A stretch of DNA of 64,000 bases from Herbidospora daliensis (GCF_001570585.1 NZ_BBXF01000007.1:124001-188000); one strand, 5' to 3'. Counted from the stretch's first letter, positions 50,666 through 59,651 are shown. Numbers and translations are program-made. Notes: generated by a model not told the origin, from the sequence alone.

Positions 50666-51420
50666 GTAGCGTCCAGCTCGTACACCATGACGTGTCTGTC
50701 ACCGGGGAGCACGGAGACCATGACGCGGACGGGTCGGCCGTCAGCGTCGTAGCCGGTCCGGGTGTGCTCCGCGATGGGTGTTCCGGCGGGCAGGCCAAGG
50801 CGCGTGGTCTCGTCCTTGGTCGGCATCCTGACCTGGATCTCGTCGAGGGTCTTCACCTGCGGGTGTCCGAGGGAGGACAGGATGCCGCCGGGCACGGCGA
50901 TGTCGCCCGGCTTCATCAGGACGGTTCCTTGGGCGATGTCCATCGGGAAGTAGCTGTCCGAGAGCTGGAACGGCGTGTCGTCGACGTAGCGGACACGCCG
51001 ACGCACCACGACGAGGTCGTCTTCGTCGACGCCGAGTCGCTGGGCGACCTTCGGTGACGGCGTGTCGATCCCGACGGTGACCTCTTGTCGGGGTTCGTGA
51101 CCCTGGGTGCGGACGTCGTTGTTCCAGGCGTCGCCGTCCGCGTTGTGGCGGGCCGTGCTCTCGAAGCTGGACAGTTGCCAGCGCAAGCGGGTCTGTGAAC
51201 GGACGACACGCCCGCGGCCTCGCCCACTGGAAAGCAGCCCCTCATTCGTGAGCTGCTGCAAGGCCTGGCGTACGGTCTGGCGGCTGACTTGGTGGTTCGC
51301 CGCCAGTTCTTGTTCTGCGGGGACGTTGTCCCCGGGCTTCAACTCGCCGCGCACGATGGCGGCTCTGAGATCGTCTGCGACGCGCTCGTACAGCGCGCGT
51401 GTGTCCGCTCCCGCAGGCAC
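50662..51420 (-). CDS. GntR/HutC-type repressor (KorSA-like)
   Basis: 252 residues from GTG. N-terminal winged helix: YERVADDLRAAIVRGELKPGDNVPAEQELAANHQVSRQTVRQALQQLTNEGLLSSGRGRGRVV; C-terminal ~150 residues are a UTRA ligand domain (LVVVRRRVRYVDDTPFQLSDSYFPMDIAQGT; AEHTRTGYDADGRPVRVMVSV). In pSAM2-type elements, the GntR protein KorSA represses transfer/replication genes. It sits at the divergent point between the backbone gene and the transfer genes, and TACGTA palindromes lie upstream, so it very likely autoregulates and controls transfer. Confidence 0.9.
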   Translation of the reverse strand: MPAGADTRALYERVADDLRAAIVRGELKPGDNVPAEQELAANHQVSRQTVRQALQQLTNEGLLSSGRGRGRVVRSQTRLRWQLSSFESTARHNADGDAWNNDVRTQGHEPRQEVTVGIDTPSPKVAQRLGVDEDDLVVVRRRVRYVDDTPFQLSDSYFPMDIAQGTVLMKPGDIAVPGGILSSLGHPQVKTLDEIQVRMPTKDETTRLGLPAGTPIAEHTRTGYDADGRPVRVMVSVLPGDRHVMVYELDAT

Positions 51421-51451
51421 GTTGGCGCACCCCTCTCAACTCTCTGTGTCG

Positions 51452-51541
51452 GTGTACGTACTCACCGTACCAACGTGCTTGACATTGGTCACGCTGGGTA
51501 GCACTGTACGTACACAGAGGTGAGTACGTACTCAACGTACA
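51452..51541. promoter_or_regulatory. GTACGTACTC direct/inverted repeats, likely operators of the GntR repressor
   Basis: gtacgtactcaccgtac (51454-51470) and gtacgtactcaacgtac (51524-51540) are 17-bp direct repeats differing at one base, 70 bp apart. The second begins a 14-bp perfect palindrome tgagtacgtactca (51521-51534); between the two lies tgtacgtaca (51505-51514), also palindromic. Position (just upstream of the GntR start and the transfer genes) and symmetry match KorSA-type operators. Confidence 0.78.
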
Positions 51542-51637
51542 AGCGGACTTACCTCCGAACACAGAAAAGCCGGGACGCGGCCCAAGTCGCCAAACCAGAT
51601 CCGCACCCCGGCACCCCTTTAGAGAGGCGTACTCATC

Positions 51638-51886
51638 ATGACCTACGGGTCCAACCTGCCCAACCTTCCCGTCATGCGCGTCGAACTCGACTTCGGGCGG
51701 GACGACGCCTTCGCGGGCGTCCAGTGGATCTGCCTCGTCTGCGACGGCGCTGAAGAGTGCGAGCCCGGCGACGAGGCTCCGACTCCCGCCATCTGTTCCT
51801 CCTGCAACGCCCTCGCCATCGCCGAAGCGATGAACACGCTGCGCGAGTCCGGCGTGTCGGCGGACTTCAGCGGGATCGAGGGCTGA
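51638..51886 (+). CDS. Small zinc-ribbon-like protein
   Basis: 82 residues with GAGAGG upstream. The pattern C-x2-C...C-x2-C (WICLVCDGAEEC, then AICSSCNAL) suggests a zinc ribbon. Short Cys-rich proteins like this are found ahead of the transfer genes in many actinomycete integrative elements. It is the first gene downstream of the GntR-controlled promoter on this strand. Function unknown. Confidence 0.6.
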   Translation: MTYGSNLPNLPVMRVELDFGRDDAFAGVQWICLVCDGAEECEPGDEAPTPAICSSCNALAIAEAMNTLRESGVSADFSGIEG

Positions 51887-51887
51887 C

Positions 51888-52052
51888 ATGCGGTTCGCCT
51901 GTCCCGACTGCGGACACCGCCATGGTTCGGCCCTCGGGTGCCGGTGCGGCACGCCGTACCCGCAGATCCAGATGTGTGTCGTTCACGCCATGCGCTGTGT
52001 GGCCGGCTGTCGCTCGTGCCGCGCTCTCGTCCGCTCCCAGTCCGGCCGATAG
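51888..52052 (+). CDS. Very small Cys-rich zinc-binding protein
   Basis: 54 residues beginning one base after the stop of the preceding gene. Cys pairs at CPDC, CRC, MRCVAGCRSC (nine Cys in total) suggest two zinc sites. Its reading frame has the same codon bias as the neighbours, supporting expression. No named family. Part of the string of short genes ahead of the DUF2637 gene. Confidence 0.5.
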   Translation: MRFACPDCGHRHGSALGCRCGTPYPQIQMCVVHAMRCVAGCRSCRALVRSQSGR

Positions 52053-52061
52053 GAGGCCTGC

Positions 52062-52235
52062 GTGTTCGTTCGTCTGCGTGGCCTCGTCGCCCGCATCAAG
52101 GCGCGCCAGTTGCTCAACGATCAGCGCAAGCTGGGCGGGTCGTGGGAGCTGATGGCCCACTTCTGGTCGCGAGACCTCGGGCGCGAGTGCGCCAACCCGG
52201 TATGTCCGCGCTGCGGAGGGAGCCGGAACCGATGA
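52062..52235 (+). CDS. Small conserved AICE protein with a C-terminal Cys pair
   Basis: 57 residues from GTG, preceded by the perfect ribosome site aggagg. A basic helix (RLRGLVARIKARQLLNDQRKLGG) and a C-terminal CANPVCPRCGGS zinc-knuckle-like end. Its stop overlaps the start of the DUF2637 gene (ATGATG/TGA), so the genes are coupled. Function unknown. Confidence 0.5.
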   Translation: MFVRLRGLVARIKARQLLNDQRKLGGSWELMAHFWSRDLGRECANPVCPRCGGSRNR

Positions 52236-53107
52236 TGCGCCCGCTCACCGAGGGCGAGCACACCGCCGTCTCCGTCACCACGGCGGCGGTCGGTGTGCTG
52301 GGCCTGATCGGTTTCGTCATCTCGTTCGCCACCGTCGCGGAGGCGGCCGAACCCGCCTTCGGCGGTCTGGCCTTCCTGCTGCCCCTCGGTGTCGACCTGG
52401 GGATCGGTGTGTTCGCCGCGCTGGACATCGTCCTTGCCCGGCTGGACATGCGGGTGCGCTGGCTGCGCTTGATCCCGTGGACGCTGACAGCCGCCACCAT
52501 CTATCTGAACGTCGCCACGCAGGCGGACGTGTTCGGCATGGTCGCCCACGCGGTGCTGCCACTGCTGTGGGTGGTCGCCGTCGAGGTCGGCGCGCATGTC
52601 ATCCGCAAGCGCGCCAACCTGGCCAACCCGGCGCGGATGGACCGCATCCGGGGCTCGCGCTGGATGCTGGCCCCGATCTCGACCGGCATGCTGTGGCGGC
52701 GCATGGTCCTTTGGGAGATCCGCAGTTACGGGGATGCGCTCGACCGCGAGCGTGAGCGCGTCCTGGCCACGATCGACCTGCACGACCGCTACGGCGCCCT
52801 GTGTCGGTTCAAGGCGAGCCGCCGCGAGCGTGCGCTCTACCGGCTGGGCGAGCTCACGCCCGCAGAGCGGCCCGTGGTCAACGGCCGCCGGACCGTCGAC
52901 GACCTCATGTCGCTCGGCTGGCAGATCCTCGCCGACCACGACGCAGCCGGTACGCCACTCACCCGCGACCGTCTTCGGGACGCCGTCCGCGAGACCGGCC
53001 AGACCATTTCTACTGACCGGGCAGGGGCGCTGCTCGCCCGTCTCCGGTCTGAGACGCCTCCGCGCCGTTCTGCCCGCTTCAAGGCTCACGAGGTGACCTC
53101 TTCATGA
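52232..53107 (+). CDS. DUF2637-domain membrane protein (Spd-like)
   Basis: 291 residues. Four membrane helices in residues ~10-125 (TTAAVGVLGLIGFVISFATV; GLAFLLPLGVDLGIGVFAALDIVLA; LRLIPWTLTAATIYLNVATQA; VAHAVLPLLWVVAVEVGAHV) then a ~150-residue basic cytoplasmic tail. This is the DUF2637 pattern found in actinomycete conjugative elements next to TraB-like genes, thought to help plasmid spread between mycelial compartments. It overlaps the FtsK/TraB gene by 4 bases (ATGA), so the two are coupled. Confidence 0.85.
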   Translation: MMRPLTEGEHTAVSVTTAAVGVLGLIGFVISFATVAEAAEPAFGGLAFLLPLGVDLGIGVFAALDIVLARLDMRVRWLRLIPWTLTAATIYLNVATQADVFGMVAHAVLPLLWVVAVEVGAHVIRKRANLANPARMDRIRGSRWMLAPISTGMLWRRMVLWEIRSYGDALDRERERVLATIDLHDRYGALCRFKASRRERALYRLGELTPAERPVVNGRRTVDDLMSLGWQILADHDAAGTPLTRDRLRDAVRETGQTISTDRAGALLARLRSETPPRRSARFKAHEVTSS

Positions 53108-55218
53108 CGGATCACGAGCCCACCGCTGATGTCGTCCAGCTCGACGCCGCCCGGGAACGCCGGTCGGCTGCCGAAGACCGCCCGGTCGAGGGCGTCATCG
53201 TCCGCGTCGACCGGCCCGACGCGGACGGCCCGGACTGGCTGACCGCCCTGGCCGAGCGGTCGAAGGACCGTCGCCCGATCGTCCCGACATGGATGCGGTC
53301 GGGACCGGAACGGACCGCGACCGTCAAGTGGGTCGCCGCCCACTACACCTACGTGGCCGGGTACCACGTGACCCGCTCGCCCAAGTACGCCGGTCGGCTG
53401 GCCATGCGCGCCCCGGTCGGCCTGGCCCGCGTCGTCAACGGCTCGCTGTCCTGGACGTTCGACCTCGAAGGGCGGCCCGTCCGCCTGGACGCGGTCCGGC
53501 GGGCCGATGCCGAGGTCTACCTCAAGCTGTCGCGTCAGCGGGACGCCCGCGTCCGGCTGCGCGTGGTGATCGCGCTGCTCGCCCTGGGCGTCGTCGTGCC
53601 CGCCGGGCTGGTGATAGCGTTCGCCTCGCCGGGGGCTCAACTCTGCGCCCTGGTGGTCCTGGTGGTCGTCCTGGGCATCGCCGGTCGCCCGGCGGACCGG
53701 CCGCTCATCGACTGGGCGGTCGTGCCGACCGCCCACGAGAAGCTGATCAGCGACATCGTGATCCGCGCTTTGGGCGCGTTGGGCGTGCCTGCCATCAACC
53801 AGGCCCTGGCCCGTGGCGGGTCCGGGATCAACTTCGTCGCCCCAATCACCCGCGACGGCGGCACCGGCTACCGGGCAGACCTGGACCTGCCCTACGGCGT
53901 CACGGTCGCCGAGGTCATGGACCGGCGGGAGAAGCTGGCGTCCGGCCTGCGCCGCCCGCTGGGCTGCGTGTGGCCGGAGGCGGTTCCCGACCAGCACACC
54001 GGCCGCATGGTGCTGTTCGTCGGCGACCAGGACATGAACAAGGCCAAGCAGCCGGCCTGGCCGCTGCTCAAGTCGGGTGCCGTCGACCTGTTCAAGGCAC
54101 AGCCGTTCGGCACCGACCAGCGGGGACGGTTCGCGTCCATCACCCTGATGTTCGTCTCGGTGATCATCGGCTCCATCCCACGCATGGGCAAGACGTTCCT
54201 TCTCCGCCTGCTCTGCCTCATCGCCGCGCTCGACTCGCGTGCCGAACTACACCTGTACGACCTCAAGGGCACGGGCGACCTGTCGCCGCTGGAGTCAGTC
54301 GCCCACCGGTACCGCGCCGGTGAGGAAGACGAGGACATCGCGTACGCGATCTCCGACATGCGGACGCTAAAGGAGGAGCTCCGCCGCCGCGCCAAGGTCA
54401 TCCGGAACCTGCCCAAGGACGTCTGCCCCGAGTCGAAGGTCACGCCCGAGCTGGCCAGTAACAAGAGTCTTGGGCTGCACCCGATCGTGATCGCCGTCGA
54501 CGAGTGCCAGGTCTGGTTCGAGCACGCCAAGTACGGCGACGAGTTCGAATCGATCTGCACCGACCTGGTCAAACGCGGCCCGGCACTGGGCATCGTCCTG
54601 GTCGTCGTGACCCAGCGCCCCGACGCCAAGTCACTGCCCACTGGCATCAGCGCGAACGCCGTCCTTCGCCTGTGCCTCAAGGTGATGGGCCACACCGAGA
54701 ACGACATGGTCCTAGGCACGTCCGCGCACAAGAACGGCATCAGGGCCACCATGTTCAGCTTCTCCGACAAGGGGATCTGCTACTACGCGGGCGAAGGGGA
54801 TGCCCCGCGCATCACCAAGTCTGTCTACATCGACGCCCCGGCCGCCGAGAAGATCGCCCTTCGGGCGCGTGCCCTGCGAGTCCAAGCCGGAACGCTGTCT
54901 GGCCACGCCCTGGGCGACGGGTTCGAGGCCGACGCCGCCCCGGCCTTCGACCTGCTGGCCGACATTCTGGGCGTGGTCGGCGAACCGAAGGTCTGGAACG
55001 AGACCGTCGTGACGCGGCTGGCCGAACTCCGCCCGGCCGTCTACGGCCCGTGGGCCGATCTGGAGCCCGAAGCGCGGGCGGCTCAGCTCACCACGGCACT
55101 CAAGCCCTATGGTGTCCGCACCGGCCAGGTCTGGGGCAACACCGAGGACGGACGCGGCGCGAACCGTCGCGGGATCACCCGCGACGAGATCGCCAAGGCA
55201 CTCGCCGACCGTTCGTAG
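53104..55218 (+). CDS. FtsK/SpoIIIE-type DNA translocase (TraB/TraSA-like transfer protein)
   Basis: 704 residues. Two membrane helices near residues 150-200 (RLRVVIALLALGVVVPAGLVIAF; LCALVVLVVVLGIAG). Motor: Walker A region GSIPRMGKTFLLRLL, a slightly unusual loop with Gly-Lys-Thr kept, and Walker B HPIVIAVDECQVWFE, followed by VLVVVTQRPDAKSLPTG. In this class (TraB of Streptomyces plasmids, TraSA of pSAM2) one protein moves double-stranded DNA between mycelia. A C-terminal winged helix for recognising the DNA site is expected but not obvious to me. Downstream, GCTAG inverted repeats may be its cis-site. Confidence 0.9.
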   Translation: MTDHEPTADVVQLDAARERRSAAEDRPVEGVIVRVDRPDADGPDWLTALAERSKDRRPIVPTWMRSGPERTATVKWVAAHYTYVAGYHVTRSPKYAGRLAMRAPVGLARVVNGSLSWTFDLEGRPVRLDAVRRADAEVYLKLSRQRDARVRLRVVIALLALGVVVPAGLVIAFASPGAQLCALVVLVVVLGIAGRPADRPLIDWAVVPTAHEKLISDIVIRALGALGVPAINQALARGGSGINFVAPITRDGGTGYRADLDLPYGVTVAEVMDRREKLASGLRRPLGCVWPEAVPDQHTGRMVLFVGDQDMNKAKQPAWPLLKSGAVDLFKAQPFGTDQRGRFASITLMFVSVIIGSIPRMGKTFLLRLLCLIAALDSRAELHLYDLKGTGDLSPLESVAHRYRAGEEDEDIAYAISDMRTLKEELRRRAKVIRNLPKDVCPESKVTPELASNKSLGLHPIVIAVDECQVWFEHAKYGDEFESICTDLVKRGPALGIVLVVVTQRPDAKSLPTGISANAVLRLCLKVMGHTENDMVLGTSAHKNGIRATMFSFSDKGICYYAGEGDAPRITKSVYIDAPAAEKIALRARALRVQAGTLSGHALGDGFEADAAPAFDLLADILGVVGEPKVWNETVVTRLAELRPAVYGPWADLEPEARAAQLTTALKPYGVRTGQVWGNTEDGRGANRRGITRDEIAKALADRS

Positions 55219-55231
55219 CCGCTGCTCTCGC

Positions 55232-55318
55232 CGCTAGGTCTAGCGGCCACCCCCGCTAGACCTAGCGCCCCTGCTAGCGCCTCAAGGCCCTGCCTGTACG
55301 TGATCTAGCGCGCTAGCA
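55232..55318. repeat. GCTAG-rich inverted repeats after the translocase gene (possible clt site)
   Basis: Arms cgctaggtctagcgg (55232-55246) and ccgctagacctagcg (55253-55267) are perfectly complementary over 15 bp with a 6-base spacer. Further GCTAG/CTAGC units follow in ctgctagcgcc (55270-55280) and gatctagcgcgctagcag (55302-55319). CTAG is rare in GC-rich genomes, so this density is unlikely by chance. It could be the transfer cis-locus or a terminator. Confidence 0.65.
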
Positions 55319-55360
55319 GCCCATCTGCATCACCCAGGGAAACGCCCCTAGGAGCCACCT

Positions 55361-55573
55361 GTGGCCATCGCCATAGCCCTGCTAGTCCTCTGCTTGTTCG
55401 TCGTCACTCTCGGTTACATCGGCCTGTGCGCCGGGTCGCCATGGAAGCCCTGCGTCCGGTGCCGGAACAAGCGCCGGTCCCGTCACTGCCGCGCCTGCAA
55501 CGGCACTGGCCTGCGTCAGCGCGCGGGCTGGCAGGTCTGGGTCTACGTGACCCGCTTCGGACGTGCCCGATGA
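55361..55573 (+). CDS. Small membrane protein with Cys motif
   Basis: 70 residues from GTG after AGGAG. One membrane helix (AIALLVLCLFVVTLGYIGL), then a zinc-finger-like C-x2-C...C-x2-C (WKPCVRCRNKRRSRHCRACNGTGL) and an aromatic end. The ending CVRC...CRACNGTG has the CxxC-x-G pattern of DnaJ-type zinc fingers. It overlaps the replication gene start by 4 bases. Common in AICEs; function unknown. Confidence 0.6.
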   Translation: MAIAIALLVLCLFVVTLGYIGLCAGSPWKPCVRCRNKRRSRHCRACNGTGLRQRAGWQVWVYVTRFGRAR

Positions 55574-57990
55574 ACATCCGTCATGCCTACGCGAGTGCCG
55601 CCGCTGACCATGGCTGGCACGTCTTCCCGCTCACTCCGAACGCCAAGACCCCGCTCCGCGGCTTCACGGCCTGGGAGAAGCACGCCACCACCAACCGCGA
55701 CCTGATCGCGCGGTGCTGGGGCGCGAACCCGTTCAACATCGGCATCGCATGTGGCCCGTCCGGCCTGGTGGTCGTTGACCTGGACCGGCCCAAGCCCGGC
55801 GCGGCACCGCCGGAGGCGTTCTACGAACCCGGCGTCACCGACGGTGCCGACGCCCTGGCCCTGCTCTGCGAACGCGCCGGTCAGCCGCTCCCGTTCGACA
55901 CCTTCACCGTCCGCACCCGCAACGGAGGAACCCACCTGTACTTCACGGCACCAATCGGTCCCGCGCTCGGCAACACCGCCGGACGGCTCGGCTGGCTCAT
56001 CGACACCCGCGCCAACGGCGGCTACGTGGTCGCCCCCGGCAGTCGAGTCCCGACCGCAGGAGAGACCGGCGAATACGAGGTGACCAACGCCACCGCCCCG
56101 GCCGAACTCCCGGGCTGGCTGGCCGCACGGCTCACCGACAAGCCGCCCGTCCGCGTCAGCACGGCGACTCCCAAAGGTGACCAAGCGACCCGCTACGCCT
56201 GGCGTGCCCTCCACGGAGAGACGGAACGCCTGTTCAGCGCCGGACCTGGAACCAGGAACAGCACGCTCAACCAAGCCGCGTTCGCCCTGGGCCAGCTCAT
56301 CGGAACTGGCCTGCTCCCGCGCCACCTGGTGGAGAGCGCACTCCACGAAGCCGCCGAGACCATCGGCCTTCCCCGCGCACGAAGCCGCCACCACCATCCG
56401 TTCCGGCCTGACCGCCGGAGCCCGCCAGCCACGCCGGGACGCACGATGACCAACACACCCGCAGAGCGCGCAACGGCCCTGCTCTCCACACTCAACGCCG
56501 ACCAGGTCCTGACGGCGATGCACGCCCAGCCCTGGGACACCCCGGTCCCGCTCGTCGCGCGCGGCACGCTGCCGGCCTTTCCCGCACACGCGCTCCCAGC
56601 CTGGGCAGGCGAGTTCACCGCCGCGCTAGCGGAGGAGACGCAGACCCCGGTGGACCTGGCCGGATGCATCGTGCTCGCCGCGCTGTCGACGGCCGCCGGA
56701 GGGCGGGCGCTGGTTAACGTCCGGGGAAGCTGGTGCGAGCCGGTCAACCTGTTCGTCGTCGTTGCCATGCCGCCGGGCTCGCGCAAGTCACCGGTGTTCC
56801 GCGCGATCGTCGCGCCGCTCCAGGCGGCCGAGAAGGCGCTACAGGAACACGTGCGCCCGCTGATCACTGAGGCCGAGCTGGCGCGCAAGGTCGCTCAAGA
56901 GTCCGCCGACAAGGCCGCTCGGGTGGCCGCTTCGGCACGTGGCGATTCCGCTGGGGACGCTCTGGCCGAGGCGACCAGCGCGGCCCTTGTCGTCGACGGC
57001 ATCACCGTTCCGGCCGAACCGCGCCTGATTGCCGACGACATCACACCGGAAGCAGCCGCCAGCCTGCTTGCCGAACAGGGCGGCCGGTTGGCCGTGCTGT
57101 CGGCCGAGGGCGGCATCTTCGCAACCCTGGCCGGACGCTACTCGGGCGTGGCCAACCTGGACCTGTTCCTCAAAGGCCACGCCGGAGACCTACTGATCGT
57201 CGACCGGCGCAGCCGCCGCGAACGCGTCGACCACGCCGCGCTCACTCTGGGCCTGGCCGTCCAGCCCGACATCGTGACCGAGATCGCCAGCTCACCCGGC
57301 TTCCGGGGCAAGGGCCTGCTCGGGCGCATCCTGTACAGCCTGCCGACCAGCAACGTCGGATACCGGCTGATCGATCCGCCCGCCGTCCCCGAACAGGTTG
57401 CGGCGGAATACGCGGCCAGTCTGGGGCGGCTCGTCACCGAGATGTACGGCTGGCAAGATCCCGCCCGCCTCGTCCTGTCCCCGGAAGCGGCCGACCTGTT
57501 CCGTGCTCAACGGGAGCGCACGGAACCTCGGCTCCGCCCCGACGCCGGCGACCTGGCGCACATCAGCGACTGGGCCGCCAAGTTCGACGGCGCCGTTGCC
57601 CGAATCGCTGGCCTGCTCCACCTGGCCGCCCACATCGGTGACGGCTGGCGCAAGCCCATCGCCGCCGACACCATGACCGCCGCCATCGCCTTGGGAGAGT
57701 ACTTCACCGCCCACGCCCTGGCCACCTTCGACGCTATGGGCCAAGACCCCGGCGTCGAAGCCGCCCGCACCGTCCACGCCTGGCTCACCAAAGCCAGGCC
57801 AGAACACTTCACCCGCCGCGACGCCCACCGCGCGCTGCAGCGCAAGTTCAAGAAAGCCGTCGACCTGGACCCCGCCTTCGACCTGCTGGAGCAGTCCGGC
57901 TGGATCCGCCGCGAACCCGACCCGACCACGAGCAGGGGCAACCCCTCACCCCGCTACGCCGTGCACCCTGACCTGCACCGCTCTGCCTGA
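55570..57990 (+). CDS. Bifunctional primase/polymerase joined to a DUF3987 helicase-like replication protein (fusion by frameshift)
   Basis: 806 residues in this reading. Residues ~1-220: prim-pol domain (SAAADHGWHVFPLTPNAKTPLRGF; GIACGPSGLVVVDLDRP, with catalytic acids; TRNGGTHLYFT). Residues ~295-806: DUF3987/YfjI-like NTPase (FVVVAMPPGSRKSPVFRAI near Walker A; LAVLSAEGGIFATLAGRYSG). Between them (270-290), ARSRHHHPFRPDRRSPP is unlike either domain; in the next frame, PAHEAATTIRSGLTAGARQ then a stop gives the normal prim-pol end. A one-base insertion in the C-run at 56371-56374 therefore fused two genes. DUF3987 alone would start at the ATG 56446. Replicates the excised element. Confidence 0.85.
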   Translation: MNIRHAYASAAADHGWHVFPLTPNAKTPLRGFTAWEKHATTNRDLIARCWGANPFNIGIACGPSGLVVVDLDRPKPGAAPPEAFYEPGVTDGADALALLCERAGQPLPFDTFTVRTRNGGTHLYFTAPIGPALGNTAGRLGWLIDTRANGGYVVAPGSRVPTAGETGEYEVTNATAPAELPGWLAARLTDKPPVRVSTATPKGDQATRYAWRALHGETERLFSAGPGTRNSTLNQAAFALGQLIGTGLLPRHLVESALHEAAETIGLPRARSRHHHPFRPDRRSPPATPGRTMTNTPAERATALLSTLNADQVLTAMHAQPWDTPVPLVARGTLPAFPAHALPAWAGEFTAALAEETQTPVDLAGCIVLAALSTAAGGRALVNVRGSWCEPVNLFVVVAMPPGSRKSPVFRAIVAPLQAAEKALQEHVRPLITEAELARKVAQESADKAARVAASARGDSAGDALAEATSAALVVDGITVPAEPRLIADDITPEAAASLLAEQGGRLAVLSAEGGIFATLAGRYSGVANLDLFLKGHAGDLLIVDRRSRRERVDHAALTLGLAVQPDIVTEIASSPGFRGKGLLGRILYSLPTSNVGYRLIDPPAVPEQVAAEYAASLGRLVTEMYGWQDPARLVLSPEAADLFRAQRERTEPRLRPDAGDLAHISDWAAKFDGAVARIAGLLHLAAHIGDGWRKPIAADTMTAAIALGEYFTAHALATFDAMGQDPGVEAARTVHAWLTKARPEHFTRRDAHRALQRKFKKAVDLDPAFDLLEQSGWIRREPDPTTSRGNPSPRYAVHPDLHRSA
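56371..56374 (+). other. Frameshift site in the prim-pol/DUF3987 junction
   Basis: CCCC here; with CCC the frame continues ...TIGLPAHEAATTIRSGL and stops at TGA 56447-56449, overlapping an ATG at 56446 in the classic ATGA manner, so the ancestral state was two coupled genes. May be a true mutation, a homopolymer sequencing error or a slippery site. Confidence 0.7.
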
Positions 57991-58000
57991 GGAGACGCCA

Positions 58001-58186
58001 ATGCCCACGCCACGCATGCTCACCCTCGTCGACCTCTGCGAAGAGCTCCAGATCAGCCGCAGCACCTTCTACGACAGGCGCGCCAAGGGCCGCGCCCCCA
58101 AGTGCCTCAAGCTCCCCAACGGCGACCTGCGCATCCGCCGTGCCGACCTGGACCACTGGCTCGACACCCGAGAGGACAACGCCTGA
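58001..58186 (+). CDS. Excisionase (Xis), MerR-type helix-turn-helix
   Basis: 61 residues after GGAG. MLTLVDLCEELQISRSTFYDRRAKGRAPKCLKLPNGDLRIRRADLDHWL is the DNA-binding layout of the small helix-turn-helix excisionases of actinomycete integrative elements. It directs excision together with the integrase. Its TGA stop overlaps the ATG of the integrase gene. Genes in this order (rep, xis, int, att) are diagnostic for pSAM2-type elements. Confidence 0.88.
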   Translation: MPTPRMLTLVDLCEELQISRSTFYDRRAKGRAPKCLKLPNGDLRIRRADLDHWLDTREDNA

Positions 58187-59576
58187 TGAGCGGCATCACG
58201 TACAAGGTCCGCGTCTTCAAGACCGAGGTCAGAAAGACGGCGGCAGGAAAGGTCACGTCCTACCGCGTCCAGTGGCAGACCGAAGGCCGCAAGATCTGGA
58301 AGAAGTCCTTTCCTCTGGCGGCCCAAGCCGAGACCTACCGAAGCAGCCTGATCACTGCGGCACGCAGCGGTGAGGCGTTCAGCCTGGTAACGGGAGAACC
58401 GGTTTCCTGGAGCCGGACGCAGACCCCGGAAATGACCTGGTACGCCTTCCTCTGCAAGTACGTCGACATGAAATGGAAAGGCGCATCGGCCAACTACCGC
58501 CAGGTCATCGCCCGCGCGCTGACGGCCGCCACCCCAGCCATGTTCACGACGAGGCGGGGCAAGCCTGACGACAAGGCTCTCCGTTCGGCGCTCCACCGCT
58601 ACGCCTTCAACATGCAGCAGCGGGAGACTGCGACTGACGAAGTGGCCGACACCCTGAAATGGCTGGCCGACCACAGCAAGCCGATATCGGCTCTTACCGA
58701 CCCAGGCCTCATCCGAGACGTTCTCGACAAGGCGACGTCCACCGTGGCCGGCACGCGGGCCGCGCCGAACACCGCGAGGAAGCATCGGCTGATCGTCTCC
58801 AACGCACTCGACTACGCCGTGGAACTGAAGCTCCTGGAAAGCAACCCGCTCAAGACACTCAACTGAAACCCCCGAAAAGCACCTACGAGGTCGACCGGGC
58901 CAGCGTGATCAATCACGCCCAAGCCCGCCAACTTCTGGACGCGGTACGCGAGCAGCAGCCGAGCGGGCCCCGCCTCGTGGCGTTCTTCGCAGTCATGTAC
59001 TACGCGGGTCTGCGTCCTGAAGAAGCCGTCAATCTCCGTATCGACAATGTGATCCTCCCCGAACTCGAAGAGGGGGAGGAGGAAGGCTGGGGCGAACTCC
59101 ACTTCAGAAAGGCCGCGCCCTACGCCGGTCGGGAGTGGACCGATGCCCGCACGATCCGCGAGGAACGCTCGCTCAAACACCGCCCCGACGGCCACTCACG
59201 GACCGTTCCGACGCCGCCCGCGCTTACCGTGATCCTTCGGGCGCATCTGACCGACTTTCCGAATGGGCCGGACAATCGCGTTTTCTTCGGCGTGCGCGGG
59301 AACGAGTTGCCGAACATCACCTACCGGCGGGCGTGGAGCGCAGCGCGCATGCAGGCCCTCAGCCTGGCCCAAGTCGATTCGGCCCTGGCCAAGCGCCCCT
59401 ACGACCTCAGGCACGCGTGCGTGTCCACGTGGCTCAACGCGGGCGTGCCCGCGACTCAGGTAGCGCTGTGGGCAGGCCACAGCGTCGAGGTGCTGCTCCG
59501 GATCTACGCCAAATGCGTCACGGGACAGGACGCCATCGCACGTCAGCGCATCGCGGAGGCACTCGCAGCGCACTGA
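58186..59576 (+). pseudogene. Tyrosine-recombinase integrase broken by a one-base frameshift
   Basis: The first frame (58186-58866, 226 residues) gives the N-terminal arm/core-binding part and ends NPLKTLN-stop. The second frame (58866-59576) continues exactly with KPPKSTYEVDRASVINHAQARQLLDAV and carries the catalytic domain: Arg in AGLRPEEAVNLR, H-x-x-R in YDLRHACVS, GHS, and the nucleophile Tyr in LLRIYAKC. Adding one G at 58866 changes TGA to TGG (Trp) and restores a single ~463-residue integrase. So the element cannot excise by its own integrase unless this is a sequencing error. The gene ends ~115 bases before the tRNA core. Confidence 0.9.
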
Positions 59577-59651
59577 AATCGTGGGTAAGAACTGGGTAAG
59601 AACACCCGTAAACGATCAGCTTTAGCCGATCACACCCGGACACAAGAAAGA

